DNA of 64,000 nt from Halictus rubicundus (lineage: Eukaryota; Arthropoda; Insecta; Hymenoptera; Halictidae). The DNA is taken from positions 1,488,001-1,552,000 of the forward strand of contig NC_135163.1 in NCBI RefSeq assembly GCF_050948215.1, read 5' to 3'. Below, piece by piece: positions 33,150 through 46,084 of the stretch (within the stretch, counting starts at the first letter, position 1; every line of letters starts with the position of its first letter). The notes below the pieces were generated by a model. The model was not told the origin of the DNA. It did not search any database and saw nothing but the letters and a program-made list of their open reading frames with translations. A program made the position numbers and the translations under genes.

Positions 33150-34754
33150 CAGTAAGGAGCAAAACTGAACACACATACGACATTTTAACAAAAATAATTT
33201 TTTATGCAATATTTGTATGTAGAATACAAAAGAAACAAAATACTTGGTATTGTCTACAATCTTTTGGCTTTTCAAAACAAACTTAACATCTGTGATATTA
33301 TTATTATTTCGCTTCATGCAATTTTTTTTCGTGTAGTCGGTTTTGCACCGCACTAAGATTCTCGGGATTAGGAACTGTAAACACAGATTTTGTAAACAAC
33401 TTGGTAGTCCATCACGGTCAATGCCACGACCAGGAGTGCAGTAGTTATTAGTTTATCGTTGTCCATGCGTCAACACGCATCAATATAACATCATGAAGCA
33501 ATTATCTAAAGATATGAAGAATAATATCATTTTCCAATTAAAATCGAGTTTATCAACGCGAGTAATTACTAGAAAATTGGTCGTCTATCGGGGAGTTGTA
33601 CATAAGATACGGAAAAAATACTGTAGTAAAGTCCCTGCATCTTTTGGAGGCCGTCCAAAATTATTATCTTGTCAGGAGAAGAGAAGATTGACGAGATACA
33701 TTACTTCAGAAATTACAACGACGGCATCAATGGCTGCAAAGTTATTCGAAAGCGATGTTGGAAAGAAAATTAGTAGGTGGACGGCTCGAAGGGCATTAAC
33801 AGAAGCCAATTTTACAGCAATTGAGAAGAAAAAAAAACCTGCTCTATCAAAAAAGAATGTCAAGGCCCGTCTGAATTTTACAAGAAAATATTTAAGCTGG
33901 AATATAGAGCAATGGAAAAAAGTAATTTTTTCCGACGAATCTAAAATCAATCGATTTTCATCGGATGGAGGTTCTTGGTGTTGGAAGAAGCACAAGGCGA
34001 ACCTCTTTTACAGCGTCATGTGAAGCAAACAATAAAATTTGGTGGTGGTTCACTTATGGTGTGGGGATGAATTACGTCGTACGGTGTAGGTTCACTACAT
34101 CGAATAGGAGGTACGGTGAACCGGTACACGTATAAGGATATTTTAGAAAAAAATTTACTGGAAACAATTGAAAATATGCCGGTACAAGAGTGTGATGTCG
34201 TATTCCAACATGACAACGCTCCTGGGCATTGTGCGAAGAGCGTAAAGAATTGGCTGCAAACTCAACCATTTCAAACCATGGAATGGCCTGCTCAAAGTCC
34301 AGACATAAACCCGACTGAAAATGTCTGGGCATACTTAAAGATGAAGTTACAGAATAAATATAGTGCTCCCCCCAACAAGGATAACTGATTTGTGGCAAAG
34401 AGTGCAGGAACAGTGGTATTCTATTACACCAGAATATTGCCAAAATGTAGTATTAAGTATGCCTAAACGTATTCAGGCAATTATCAAGGTTAAAGGTTCA
34501 TGGACAAAATATTAAGTGTACGAAAATCTGAAATGTTTACTCAAAATTAGTTGCGGTGCAAAACCGACTACACGAAAAAAAATTGTATGAAGCGAAATAA
34601 TAATAATATCACAAATGTTAAGTTCGTTTTGAAAAGCCAAAAGATTGTAGATAATACCAAGTATTCTGTTTCGTTTGTATTCTACATGCAAATATTGAAT
34701 AAAAAATTATTTTTGTTAAAATGTCGTATGTGTGTTCAGTTTTGCTCCTTACTG
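33150..34754 (+). mobile_element. Tc1-like (DD34E) transposon, decayed copy
   Basis: The 1605-bp element is flanked by TA. The left end is CAGTAAGGAGCAAAACTGAA, and the right end is the complement. Inverted repeats of about 200 bp (33150-33351 and 34553-34754) differ at few positions. It carries a transposase with several breaks and is inserted in a CAGTGA MITE. Confidence 0.92.
33493..34515 (+). pseudogene. Tc1 transposase, frameshifted
   Basis: It starts MKQLSKDMKNNIIFQLKSSL with HTH and GRPK motifs. The catalytic residues are present as FSDESK (about 33930), FQHDNAPGH (about 34204) and SPDINPTENVW, with 34 residues between the second Asp and the Glu, as in Tc1. Breaks are a frameshift near 33990-34020, a TGA in the VWG-ITSYG block (about 34068), and another frameshift at the C-run near 34370. 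The C-terminal tail ends KGSWTKY at 34515. It is inactive as it stands. Confidence 0.9.
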
Positions 34755-34803
34755 TATGTCCGCGGCTAGACCCGTGTTTTGGACATATATCGAGTAAACA
34801 CTG

Positions 34804-35441
34804 TATACAAATAAATTGTGAAAGAGTGATTGTATCAGCTGTTACAGCATCGACGACAATGCTGCGAAAGTTCGATCGCCGAAGGTTGGCTGAATTTCCT
34901 TTCGGGCGTGCGGGTATTAATTTTGCCGAGAATCCGCGAACAGCGCGCGTTCATTTAGTGATCGGCGAAAGTGGTGAAGAGGTCGATTGTTCGCCGGGTC
35001 TGGCGAACGAGGAAAGCAAAGGAAAAGGGAGGAGGGGAAGTGGGGAGTGCGTCAACACACGCGCGGGTAGCCGTGAAAACTCAAACGAAAGTTCCGTGCT
35101 TGTCCCGTGGCGTCGCGACGCGCCGCGTCGCTTTGGGTCGACCGGGAGTCGCGGCGGCGTGCAACGGATTTAGGGTGTTTTAGGGCGAAGCTTAGAGAAT
35201 GGGGTGAGAAGACGACATAGGGTTGCTAGGAGACACCCTCTTCCACATGTTATATTGCATTACCCTATGCGACTCGTAGGGGACGGTGAATTGGTTGCAT
35301 GAGACCGAGACTCGTTTCCTTGCCATGCTTTCGAGGGTGTCTGCGTGGAACATGACAAACTACTCGTCCTCGGATACACACCATCTTTTCCTGACCTTTA
35401 CCAGCCGCTCGATGACCGGAGATGTTCCGTTCCATTTCACT

Positions 35442-35499
<58 letters not shown>

Positions 35500-36643
35500 C
35501 TTCTTTTTTCTCGGTAGCTGATCGCTGTTTACCCCTAAGCGAGTCCCCGTCGAGCCTGTATCTTTCAACGTCGATCCGTGCGCGTATTTAACCTTCCATT
35601 AGGCAGATAATTTTAGACGCGAAAACACTGTTACGCCATCCGGCGCTTTCACTCGCTAATTCCTCTCTCGACATTCTATTGCAACCTTTATAGCGTGGCG
35701 ATCGTTCCGTTTATTACGCTCCGAGGGCTCTATCAACCTGTACAGCGGTACGTGATCCCTTACACTAATCATCTACAGTGACAAATTATACTGATTTATT
35801 AACCCATTATATCTCGTTGTAAGCCGCATACTAATATTCTTCGGTCCAATTTCACTCTTACCCACGATGGGATAAACATACGCGTGTCATTCGGTTGTAA
35901 ACATTGTCACGCGTTGTGTCAATCGTCTGGCATGACGCAATCACCTCGACGTTGATTGTCGATCGATTTGTTGCTAAGCGAAACGGATCGTGCACGGGCG
36001 GCCTTAACGAAAGAATTACATTTGAAGCGAATTCAATGCGTTTTCCAGCACACCTTACGTTCTTCTAAATGCGAGAGGGGTTACGGGTTAACCGTGCCTG
36101 CGACGCGGCTTTAGGGGTGGAAGGGGACAAAAACAGCTCTCGACCTGCCGAAACTGGCGGACGAACTCGAGAAGAGAAGCAACCCTGGCAGAAGCGGGCA
36201 AAAGGTGGTGAAGGGGCGCGGCGGCCAGGCTAACAGGTGGCCCATAAAACAGCGAAGCTTTCAATAAGCCTCTCGTAGCTCTCGGCGCTACCGCGTCGTC
36301 CGACACGATATTCGGGCTTCCGCATTAATTACCAAATCTTCCGAATTTTTTTCGCGCGATTGGCCGCCCGTTCGGCGATTTCTTCGTCGACGATGAAAGG
36401 CGAAAAATTTCATTCATCGGATAGCCGACATTCCGAAAGTTAACGGTACGACGAACCGTGGAACGCCGGAACGGTGGCGCCTGCGAGGCCGCCGTCGACT
36501 AGCATACTCGTAGATTCATTCGTATTCACGACGTGCCGGCGGCTTCGTAACCGAGTAGGAATCGGTTCTCGTAAAACAACAACCGGCGCGGCGGCGCGTG
36601 CGGAAATCATTATAATTTAGTTTCCGGCGCATGCGCGGCTTCG

Positions 36644-36690
<47 letters not shown>

Positions 36691-37008
36691 TGCCGAAACG
36701 GAAACCGTTCTGCTTGAAGAAATGCCGTCTTTGCACCTGTGTGCCGCCACGAGAACCGTGGAAATCGCGGGTCCCAAACGAAAACGAATGGAAAAAAGCG
36801 GGCCGGTTGATGAAACTATAATCTGGCTACCAACCCCTGGACATATGAGTCAACCTGGGATAATAAAAGAGATCGATTGGTTTAACATAAAAGTTCTGGG
36901 TTAAATGGACTGAATTTGCCTTATCATCGCAGTAACATGGAAACTATTTTCGATTTCAGTAAAGTCTGGTAACTGCTCGTGTTTTATACGGTTCTGAGAA
37001 CTATAAAT
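34804..37008. other. intron segment with two CT microsatellites
   Basis: CT runs lie at about 35446-35496 and 36646-36686. ORFs here are short and resemble nothing known; the one at 36722-36904 has no domain I recognise. There is no complete element. Confidence 0.45.
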
Positions 37009-37030
37009 CAAGGATCATAACTGTTATAAC

Positions 37031-37210
37031 TAGACTGCGGATTTTATGCATTTATGACAAAAATGGGTAACCACAATTTAAAGTAGAGGACATATTAAAA
37101 AGACTTAATAAAATTTGATATGATTTGATTTTGATTGAAATTTTTATTTTGCTCCTGCGTCTTGCAATCGATACAAACATTTTTTATTTTGCATAAAGAC
37201 CCGCAGTCTA
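37031..37210. mobile_element. TAGACTGCGG MITE in hAT copy 2 (left)
   Basis: It begins TAGACTGCGGATTTTATGCA and ends TGCATAAAGACCCGCAGTCTA, including the TA target. The 180-bp insert splits the TTATAACC start of the hAT element. Confidence 0.82.
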
Positions 37211-38044
37211 GTTTTAACCGAAGAGAAAAAAAAGTCATGGAATAATATGTATTTCATCGACTAAAATCGTATCGGTTACAAATAAGAATTATAAGTAACT
37301 GAAAACTTTTTCTCTTGTTGGTATATTTTATTGTTGAGAGAAATTCATTTCGATCAATTATAACAGTTATCAATGAGAGAAATTTATTTCGATCGCTAAC
37401 AGCTAACAGTTATTGATGAAGGAAATTTGTAATAGTTATTATTAAATAGTACAACTTTCAAATGCTAGAATGCTACAATCATAACTTAATGTGACAAATA
37501 TGAGTTTTTCCAAATTTTTTCCTGACAAATTACACCGCAAATCATCTAACGTTAATTTTAGAGCAGAAAAGGTTCGTTCAACGCTAACCTGAGTTGCGGA
37601 CACAACGTGAATTATGCACGCTAATTTTGATAAACCCGGGAGGAGGCTATATTTCTGATTTTCCTAGTTAAAAACATTTTGAAAATTTTTTTTTCAGATT
37701 TTTTGTTGTTCTTAGGGTCTGTTGATTCGTCTTGTTGTACGAAACCTCCTCAATGAATTTCACAGGCTTGCTCCAACCGAAAAAGAGTAGACAACTCAGT
37801 AATTAAATAAGCAACTGTAATGAATTTTCTCATCAATAATTATTATGAACAAGTGGAAAGAAATTCGATCATCGATAACTGTTATGAGCGATCGAAATGG
37901 ACTTCTCTCATCGATAACTGTTATGAGCGATTGAAATGAACTTCTCTCATTGATAACTGTTATGGGCGATCGAAATGAGCTTCTCTCAATGATAACTGTT
38001 ATGAGCGATCGAAATGAACTTCTCTCATTGATAACTGTTATGAG

Positions 38045-38245
38045 TAGATATAGCGGATCTTTATGTAAAATAGAAATTTTCTACCTGAATTGCAACAAAC
38101 TGGAGTGAATCAAGTTTATTTTCTTTCTTAATATGTTTAATTGGTTGAAAATCATATAACAGCACTTGTAAATTCTTCTAATGCTTTTGCTGTTTTAAAT
38201 TACAGCTACACATTTTTGTTATAAATGCATCAAATCCGCAGTCTA
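38045..38245. mobile_element. TAGACTGCGG MITE in hAT copy 2 (right)
   Basis: It begins TAGATATAGCGGATCTTTAT and ends AAATCCGCAGTCTA. The body (TGAATTGCAACAAACTGGAG) is shared in inverted orientation with 47384-47583. It is inserted within the 39-bp repeat array. Confidence 0.8.
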
Positions 38246-38607
38246 GTTACGAGTGATCAAATTGAACTTCTCTCATTTGTAACTGTTATGAGTGATCGAA
38301 ATGAGCTTCTCTCAATGATAACTGTTATGAGCGATCGAAATGAACTTCTGTCACCGATAACTGCTTTGAGCAATCGAAACAGTTTTTCTTCATCGATAAC
38401 AGTTATCGAGAAGGATTCAATTTTTTGGTCACTAATAACTGTTATTTGTAAAGTATAAAAACCGATATTTTTTAATCATTTTGTTCTTCGAATTTTTTTA
38501 TTTATATTGTGTGTAGATTATCTTAAATTTCAATAACAATCAACTTTTTATTAATGATTTTTATCGTTGACAATTTTAGAATAACTGCTATTTTTGGTCC
38601 GTGCTGT

Positions 38608-40109
38608 GAATGCATAAAATCCGCAACCAACTGGTAATAACGAGGCACAGCAGCGGCTCGAAAAATTTCAAGACGCGCAGACTGTAAACCTGAAACTAAC
38701 CTAAGTCGTAAACACACGACCGGGACCTTATAATATCCTTTTAGTCCATAAACGCCCGGGAGTAGACATCCTCGGCAGCGCACAAGACTAGTCGAGGAAA
38801 ATTTTCGTAGTCTTGTAACAGAATAAACGCATTACACGGTGGCGGTGCAATTTATCTGATTTGACCACGCTCGGCTGCGCTTTACGCTCTTCTCATTTCC
38901 GAATTAGAGGCGCGGACAAACAGCCCGAAGTACTGCATAAACGACACTAAATCTACTCGAAAGTAACGCGCGAAAGCCGAAAAGGGTCTCTGAATATTCA
39001 TAGGGCCAGAAAGTGCCCGAGATAGTACGTCCTTGCGGCCGGAGAGTCAGCACGCTCTTCCGTCTTTGAAACTCTGATTTTATGGGATCCGATGGCTCCA
39101 AGTTTCAACCAAGATGGTGTGGGAGATCGCACCCGCATCTGAAGGTTCCGTTGAAAGCCGTGGATTTGATTACAGAATCACATTAAACGAACGACTAAGT
39201 GCAGAAAGAAGCAAACTTTCCAGAAACCGCAGAAAATGTACGAGTTCCTGGTTCACGATTGAAATTGCGCAAATGGCTAAACACGGAAAATAGGCCAAAA
39301 ACTAATATTTTCCATTTTACCCAGTAACTACACAGTCGAGATGCAGGATTACAATTGTACACAATTCCGTTTTCTCGATGCCTTATCGAATGGTGCACTA
39401 ACCTTTTAATCTGGTCCATTTTTTATCATTTTTTCCGGCTGTATACCCGTTCAGTCGTAAGTCAACCCTACTTGAAAACGGTGAATGATCTCCGTTGATC
39501 CTGACGATGGTCTTGCAGGACGCGCACCGACCCGTGCACGGAGAAAGAAAGAAAGGAGGAAAGAAAGAAACGAAGGGGTTCACAGGCGGAGGCGGTCGCT
39601 ATGTTTAGAAAACGGACGTTGTTGTCTTTTGGTCAGTGCACCCGTGCCGGTTCGTGCGCGGATCTAAACTCGGAGCCCGACTACGGTAAACACAGACGTA
39701 TTTTCCGCTTTATAAACTTTGCGCGAGGGTCCGACCGGCGCGGCGAGAAGCGCTTATTCGAAGGTGGGTGGAGATTCGATCCGACCCCTATCCTGCTGGA
39801 GGTCGGGAAGCTTTCGCTGCCAAGCCGCGACACTCACCCTCGCGACTCTTTCTGCAACTCTAACTCGAGTTACGCGTTCACTTGTTACTCGGGGATTGAA
39901 AACAGTTATAATATCGGTTTCGTGTCTCGAAACGGTTATGGATAGTCTGTCGGTTTTATGCATTCGTGCCGAAAATGGTGCCATTTAAACTTGTGAAAAG
40001 ATTAAGAGAACTAACGAAAATTCGTAAAGAAAGTTATAAATGTTACCTCCTGTGTTTACTGTCACTCCAAATATATTACATTGGGATACGATACACATAT
40101 TTAGTTGTA
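38608..40109. other. intron segment, no gene recognised
   Basis: Starts with a one-sided TGCATAAAATCCGCA MITE end (about 38610). 39530-39600 is an AAGA-rich, low-complexity stretch. Near 39940 GATAGTCTGTCGGTTTTATG is a weak single MITE end. No coding exon is supported. Confidence 0.4.
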
Positions 40110-40248
40110 CAGTGATTTCTCTATATATGTCGCCAAAGCCTGAGTGATAAACGTCGCGGAATTATCACCCACTATCGCTGGGTATACCATCTGATGATAC
40201 ATGACGCTGGCAAGACCCGTGTTGTTGACATATATCGAGAATTCACTG
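40110..40248. mobile_element. CAGTGA-type MITE (M2), uninterrupted copy (139 bp)
   Basis: TA flanks. The left end is CAGTGATTTCTCTATATATG and the right end ATATCGAGAATTCACTG. It contains AACGTCGCGGAATTATC and GGCAAGACCCGTGTTGTTGA. It serves as the reference for the two interrupted copies at 33007-34803 and 41462-43032. Confidence 0.85.
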
Positions 40249-41461
40249 TACTATTAATAATTCTATCACTCATTTTTATACGATTGCTTGTAGTATTTTA
40301 ATGTCATATTTACAAATTTTCAAAATTCAAATAACTACAATGTTAGCGCGTTATTAGGAAAGTCCAGCAGGAATACCTTGTATGTGACTAAGGGTTGATG
40401 AGTAAAAGGTTCAAAGGCATGATTCGGTATGGGTGAGTAAGCGGATCAGGAGTATGGTTCGGGACCGATGAGTAATTCCACGCGATAGATAGTGAGGAAT
40501 TATTGAAGGATTTATCTCAAACCGAATCCTAAATATTATCTAGGTTAGAACGTGGAACACGTTACTCGGATATTTATTTGAACGGTATTCAACTTGAATA
40601 TTTCTTTGATGCCATTTCACTTGGATATTTATTTGATCAGCGTTTTATTCGAAATATTTTCTCCACTCCCGTCTCTGTTACATTAGATGGCGGATGTATA
40701 TGGGAAGGATGCTGGGAATTTAAAAATACGGTTGCGTCGGGAATGCAAGGGGCGACTGGAATCGAGTAGGACGTACGTCGGGAGGATAGGAAAGAAAGAT
40801 TTGTGGCCGGCTGGTTATTTCACGGCGGAACATCTCGCCGAGGAGCGTTTTCGCGGGACCGTTCTGTCGAACACGTGCGAACGATCTTAATTTAATCGGC
40901 GATGGATAAACCGGGGTGGATTCGGGCGTCGCGTCGTCGTCGCGACATACGGGCGACGATGCCGGTGTGCCACGAGGGGGATTCGAACCGGCGAGGTTCG
41001 GTGAACCGATGGGGTCCAAGCGTTAATATTTCATCCTGTATCTTGAACGCCCTAGCGCCGAGCAAACACGCGCACGCGGACGCGGACGCGTACGCCCGTT
41101 GGCCAGAGTATATTTATTTTATTCGACCCTCGTATGCGAGTAACGAGCTCTCCGTCGCCTGAAAGTGTAATTTGGAACGGTCGCGCTCACGCTCGCGTAC
41201 ATGCGTCTGTGCGTTTCGCTGGCCGGGTCGAGGCTCGCCCTCTCTCGTTCTTAACGGGGTATTCTGATTCTTCGTTTTCAAACAATCGATTGCTTTTTTT
41301 TTGCTCTTTCTTCCAGCACAAGTGGCGTAGAACATGTGTGCGAAACGATTTGTTTGAATACGTAAATCTAACTTGCTTATAGACGTTTGAAGAATGGCAA
41401 TTCGCGTTGGAAGATGAAAACGTCGGCAATTTCACGTCAAAATGCCGCCATTTTGTAAGTA
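40249..41461. other. intron segment, no gene recognised
   Basis: The left part has repeated GGATATTTATTTGA-like motifs (40560-40640). The rest is GC-rich with no recognisable protein or element. Confidence 0.4.
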
Positions 41462-41477
41462 CAGTGATTTCTCTATA

Positions 41478-42844
41478 CAGGGTGTTTCACCTAACTCGAG
41501 CATCTAAAATATCTCGCTTGTTTTTTATGATAGAAGAAAATTTCAGAGGAAAACATTAGTTGGTTCAGAGGAGCAAATGTTATGGTAGGCAAAAAAAATT
41601 GATCAAGGTTATGTTTTTTAAGATTTCAAGGTCATCGAAATTTTTTTAAATGGAATGATATATTTTTATTATCTTTATATGATAGCCGAGGTCAAGACGA
41701 ATTCAACGACCTGTAATATTATGACCTTCACGCGACCTTGAGTAAGAAAAAATCCTTTGTTGTCACCACCGATTCCACAGCATACATTCATACTCCATCG
41801 ACGCTGGTGCACAACTTGTCGAAGCCATTTCGGGTTTTCAGTGCACCAATAATGCCTATTATGTGTACTCAGTTGTCCATAGTTAGAAAGAGTAGCCTCG
41901 TCAATAAAGAGAATGTCATAAAAGAAATGTTCATTTCTTTGCATTTGCTGCAATACCCATGTACAAAAAGCAACATGATTCTCAAAATCGTTGCCATGAA
42001 GCTCCCGATATTAGGAAATATGATATGGATGAAATTTATGACGTTGAAATATTCGGCAATATTGGACACTTGCTTTGGAAATGCCTAAAGAACGTCCAAT
42101 TTTTCGACAACTTGTAGTAGGTTTAATATTGACTGTAGCCAATACAAAAGTTTCGTTTTCTTTTCAGTGTATAATACTCCCTGTTTCTTAAAACAATTGA
42201 ACTATGCGATCAAAACTTTGTCGAGAAGGGTGATTTCTCTCAGGGTATCTTTCTGCGTACAGTTGAGATGCTTGTACTGGGTTACTTTTAGCCTCACCAT
42301 AAACTAAAATTATTTCTATCTTTTCTGCATCACTGTACACCATCGTTTTCAGAGAAGTAACGTTATCTTTCACAATCGAATAAATCCCGATGAATTCTTT
42401 AAACGTACTGACTAGAGTTACCGAAAGGAGAAAAATTTGTATCAGTGTTTACAATTTATTGTAAGCGCGTTTACAGTCATTAGTCAAACTTCAAGAACAT
42501 TTCTTGAAGCCCTAGGGGGATCATGTCATCGTTTTTTCACTATTTACATCAAGTGCTCCACCTTTATGAATTTTTCATACTCAAGGTCACGTGAAGGTCA
42601 TAATATTACAGGTCGTTGGATTCGTCTTGACCTCGGCTATCATATAGCGATAATAAAAATATATCATTCCACTTAAAAAAACTTCGATGACCTCGAAATT
42701 TCAAAAAATACAACCTTGAACAAATTTTTTTGCCTACCATAATATTTGCCCCTCTGAACCTACTAATGTTTTCCTCTGACATTTTTTACTATCATAAAAA
42801 ACAAGCGAGACATTATAGATGCTCGAGTTAGGTGAAACACCCTG
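41478..42844 (-). mobile_element. DD41D-type element C, internally deleted
   Basis: The 1367-bp element has TA flanks. The ends are CAGGGTGTTTCACCTAACTC and its complement, with inverted repeats of about 270 bp (through GACCTGTAATATTATGACCT). A minus-strand transposase remnant is retained. The part that would carry the second and third catalytic Asp is missing, so the copy is non-autonomous. Confidence 0.88.
41700..42373 (-). pseudogene. truncated DD41D transposase of element C
   Basis: The N-terminal piece at 42188-42373 contains YSDAEKIEIILVYGEAKSNP and ERYPERNHPSRQSFDRI, matching element A (SFEEQLEMLLIYGESKRNA). A downstream piece at 41675-41953 contains FIDEATLSNYGQL, THNRHYWCTENPKWLR and RRWSMNVCCGI, matching the first-Asp block of element B. 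Frameshifts separate the pieces, and the frame stops in the inverted repeat. Confidence 0.82.
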
Positions 42845-43032
42845 TATATGTCGCCAAGGCTTGGATGCTAAACGTCGCGGAATTATCCCCACTACCGCGG
42901 AGTATACCCCGTGAGGGGACTCGAAACACGAGAGGCCGAGGAGTGTAACCATAACACGACTCGGGTATGTCTCCTGGACGATACATGACGCCGGCAAGAC
43001 CCGTGTTGTTGACAAATATCGAGAATTCACTG

Positions 43033-45115
43033 TAATCAAATGTTAATTCCTTTTGATTCGGACCATAACCGTCTGTTTCTGACAAGTAGAAGACCGGTAT
43101 TATGGAAATCATCGGTCCATGTATTTCAAAACATACTCTATAGAAAAATATATAGCTCGTGTAATTTGCATTTTTTTTACCCAAACATAGTCACACGTTC
43201 GCTTCAAATATCAGTAAATATTTGTGGAAAATCCCAACGGAAAAGGTTCCATAGTTTTTCTGAAAAAATTCCAAACAATTCGTACGTATAGCCTCGTAAA
43301 CCGGAATACAGAAAGGTTGTATCGACCGGCTGGAGGACGACAGATTGAAATGGGCGCGATAATGTTTTCCAACTTCCCAGGCAAGCAACCGAGTCGCAGA
43401 AGTTCCGAGCGCGCTACTCGTGAACAACGCGAAACGACTTAATTGCTCGACGAGTCGGATTATGCAAACGACGCGTCGCTTCTGCCCACGCTTGTTGCAC
43501 CCGCTCGTCCCGAGGATTACACCGACGCGTTACATCCGATACTGGAAATCCGGGCCATCAAAATTTGGACGACAACGTTCTGTCGCAAAAACCTTGCGAT
43601 CAACTTTTGAACTTCGGACAAGTTTCGTTTTCTTTAACCCTCGAACGGCGGTCTATTCTTAACGATGCTGCCTCCTACGCTCTCCAGCAGATGGACAATT
43701 AGACAACACCTTTCCGGTTACTACCTGACGTAAATACCTGACCTGTTACCGATCCGTAGATACAGGGTGTCCCGCATACCGTGGCCAACCGATTGGGAAG
43801 TAATTCTACACGAAAAAGTGAGTCGAAGAGAGAAAGACTAAAAAAAAAAGAGAGACGAAAACCGTTATCTCTAAGGTAGTACGGCCAAGTGGTACAGCCA
43901 GCTTTTGTCAAACTGTTGCATGATTGACGCGTGACAAATCTTCAAGTGCCAGACAATGGCTAACGGTCCCGCTGAGCGTGGGTCCCTTTTGGGGCCCAGT
44001 TACTCTCCAGTTCAGTTCGTAACACATTTTGCCCCGGTAACAGCGTGACGCGAAATGGCCATAAATTTGTAAAAGTATAGGCTTAACATGCGAAAGTTCA
44101 TATCCGATAACCTTTGCCTGCGTGATCCACAGATAAACACATGGACATTTCACTTTGATAGTACAAAAGATTTTTTTCTCCCCGTATATACGTTATATTA
44201 ATTCACAATCTCACGACTGCATTTCACAGGAACACAATCTACTGTATTTAACAATAGATCGAATGCGTTTCAAGTGTTCTAAACAAGTTCATAAAATGAT
44301 ATATCGAAACACGGTTGAATTAAACGATACTGATGCAAATTGTGGAACAAAGGGGAATACTCGCCGCTCCGATAGTGTGCATACATTAACCAGCGCACAC
44401 GCATTGACATTACTATTCACAGATGAACGTTCATGTATACGAGCAGCGTGCGTGCGCAAATTCAAATGCAGTCGCATCGGCACTCGTACGTTTCACCCGT
44501 TGCGACTGTCATTCGCGGGAAATATAGCCCACTAAACAACAGAAAAAAGTAGTTTCTGTTTTCTACCAATTACTCAACAAAATTAATTCGGCGCGCGGGC
44601 TGTTTCGAAATGCCCGATCTATCGTTGGCCGGGTCGGACCGCGTGTACTGCAACGAATCACGATTTTATTCAGCTTTCATATCAAACCGTATTATAGTTG
44701 TACAGCTTCGGCGCGGCGCGGCAGCGAGGATCGAACCGTAAAACAGGAGCCGTATAAATCTGCCACGCGTCGGCCGAGTAAAAATGTGTCCGCCTATAAA
44801 TACGCGTACGCTGCAACGAGTTCGAGCAGATCGTCCGCGACGCGTTCTGCCGCGAGTTTCTCCCCTGTTGTCGTCGTCGAGGACGATAAACCGCAGCGTT
44901 AAGGGCTTTCCGCCCAGTCGTCTTTTATACCGTAACGATCGGCCGCAGGAGCTCGCATGAAAAACGAACTCGTTCTGGCACACTCGTCGCACGATTAGAA
45001 ATTCAGGTTACTGACCCCCGTCCGCGAACTTGGCCCCTCCCACGGGACCCACCGTGTACGTATCCCGTGCAATTTAATTAACTCGTCTAAACACAATGTA
45101 GCATAAAACGTATAG
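43033..45115. other. intron segment, no gene recognised
   Basis: A single TACAGGGTGTCCCGCATACC motif near 43761 resembles a transposon end without a partner. TTAACCCTCGAACGGC near 43635 is a possible one-sided TTAA element end. No coding exon is supported. Confidence 0.4.
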
Positions 45116-45267
45116 CCTTACCGCAGATTTTATGCATTTACGACGAAATTAGGCGCAATTCGAAACAATGGACGACGGATTAGAAGACGGAAGGTGTTTC
45201 CGCTTGGCTCCCGTTTTCCACGATTCATGCAAACTACTTTTATTTCGCATGGATATTCGCAGTCTAC
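45116..45267. mobile_element. TAGACTGCGG-family MITE, diverged copy
   Basis: The left end is TTACCGCAGATTTTATGCAT and the right end TCGCATGGATATTCGCAGTC followed by TA. It is about 150 bp and more diverged than the other copies. Confidence 0.65.
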
Positions 45268-46084
45268 TTATATTTAATGAAAATGCGGGTTTAAAGGTGC
45301 GTTAAGAAAGTTCGGAAGACTAAAGCAAGTTATCCACCAGGTTTATCGTTTAATCAATACCGAATGTAGCGCACCTCCTTCGTTAAAACTTGATTTGGCG
45401 CGTGTTCGCTGTCTCCTATCCACCCACGCGTGTACGTCCTAATACTCGGTTCGGTAGCTCGTAATAGTCTTAACGATCTTCCGGCAACAGATTGGATCGG
45501 GTGACGGGAACGACTGGAACTTTGAACTTCCGAATAACGAGTGTCACTCGATAAAGTTTATCCCGGGATCTCGACGCCGTGATTCTTCTTCTTCCTCCGG
45601 TTCTGCTTTCCCGAGCTGCGATTGTTCCCTTGGCGCCGCGAGCAACCCCCGTTCCCCCGCAATAAATCGTTTTCATGGCGAACCGACTCACTCGGAGATT
45701 TATGGTTTTCAATGTTTAAGGAACGACTATCTCAACGCGAAAACGTGGCCGAACGACTGCGATAACAGGCTGGCAGGAACGTATGCGTTCACGCGGCTCC
45801 GCGATCTTACCGTTCACCTTACAGCACTCTTCCGGAACGGGAACGCTTCGTCCGTGTCGCGACGTCAAACGATTTCAAACTGTTTTATGGAAACGCGAAC
45901 GCGACCGTCGTTCGACACGGTGCACAGTGTTCGAACTCTTGTGGGAGTCGGCAGAGAATTCACAACTTCTAAACTAATCCGTTTTCAATCCAACACCCTT
46001 AACACTTTTCTAAATAGGGGGCGAAAGAACATCGATTCAATAGAAAAAAGTGCAGTGTTGATAAAACTGAATTGAAGCGATCTT
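45268..46084. other. intron segment, nothing recognised
   Basis: Open frames on both strands have no recognised domains and no splice context matching the glypican phases. No repeat ends were found. Confidence 0.4.

Larger units (their letters stand above)
33007..34803. mobile_element. CAGTGA-type MITE (M2) split by a Tc1 element
   Basis: The left part begins CAGTGAATTTTCTACATATG and contains AATGTCGCGGAATTATCCCC. The right part contains GCTAGACCCGTGTTTTGGAC and ends AGTAAACACTG, TA-flanked. It matches the uninterrupted copy at 40110-40248. The Tc1 element 33150-34754 lies between the two halves. Confidence 0.8.
37009..38607 (-). mobile_element. hAT-derived element with 39-bp minisatellite, copy 2
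   Basis: The architecture matches copy 1 (5190-6208): the outer start is near ATCATAACTGTTATAAC and the end near AACTGCTATTTTTGG. Arrays of 39-bp units lie at about 37325-37430, 37860-38040 and 38255-38410. The hAT C-terminal remnant lies at about 37460-37770 on the minus strand. Two TAGACTGCGG MITEs are inserted (37031-37210 and 38045-38245). Confidence 0.68.
41462..43032. mobile_element. CAGTGA-type MITE (M2) split by a DD41D element
   Basis: The left stub CAGTGATTTCTCTA is cut at a TA by 41478-42844. The right part continues TATGTCGCCAAGGCTTGGAT, contains GTCGCGGAATTATCCCC, and ends ATATCGAGAATTCACTG. The halves rejoin exactly as in 40110-40248. Confidence 0.85.

Noticed and set aside
37860..38410. 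Regular repeats suggestive of a CRISPR array
   Set aside because: The repeats are adjacent 39-bp tandem units without unique spacers, and the window is eukaryotic.
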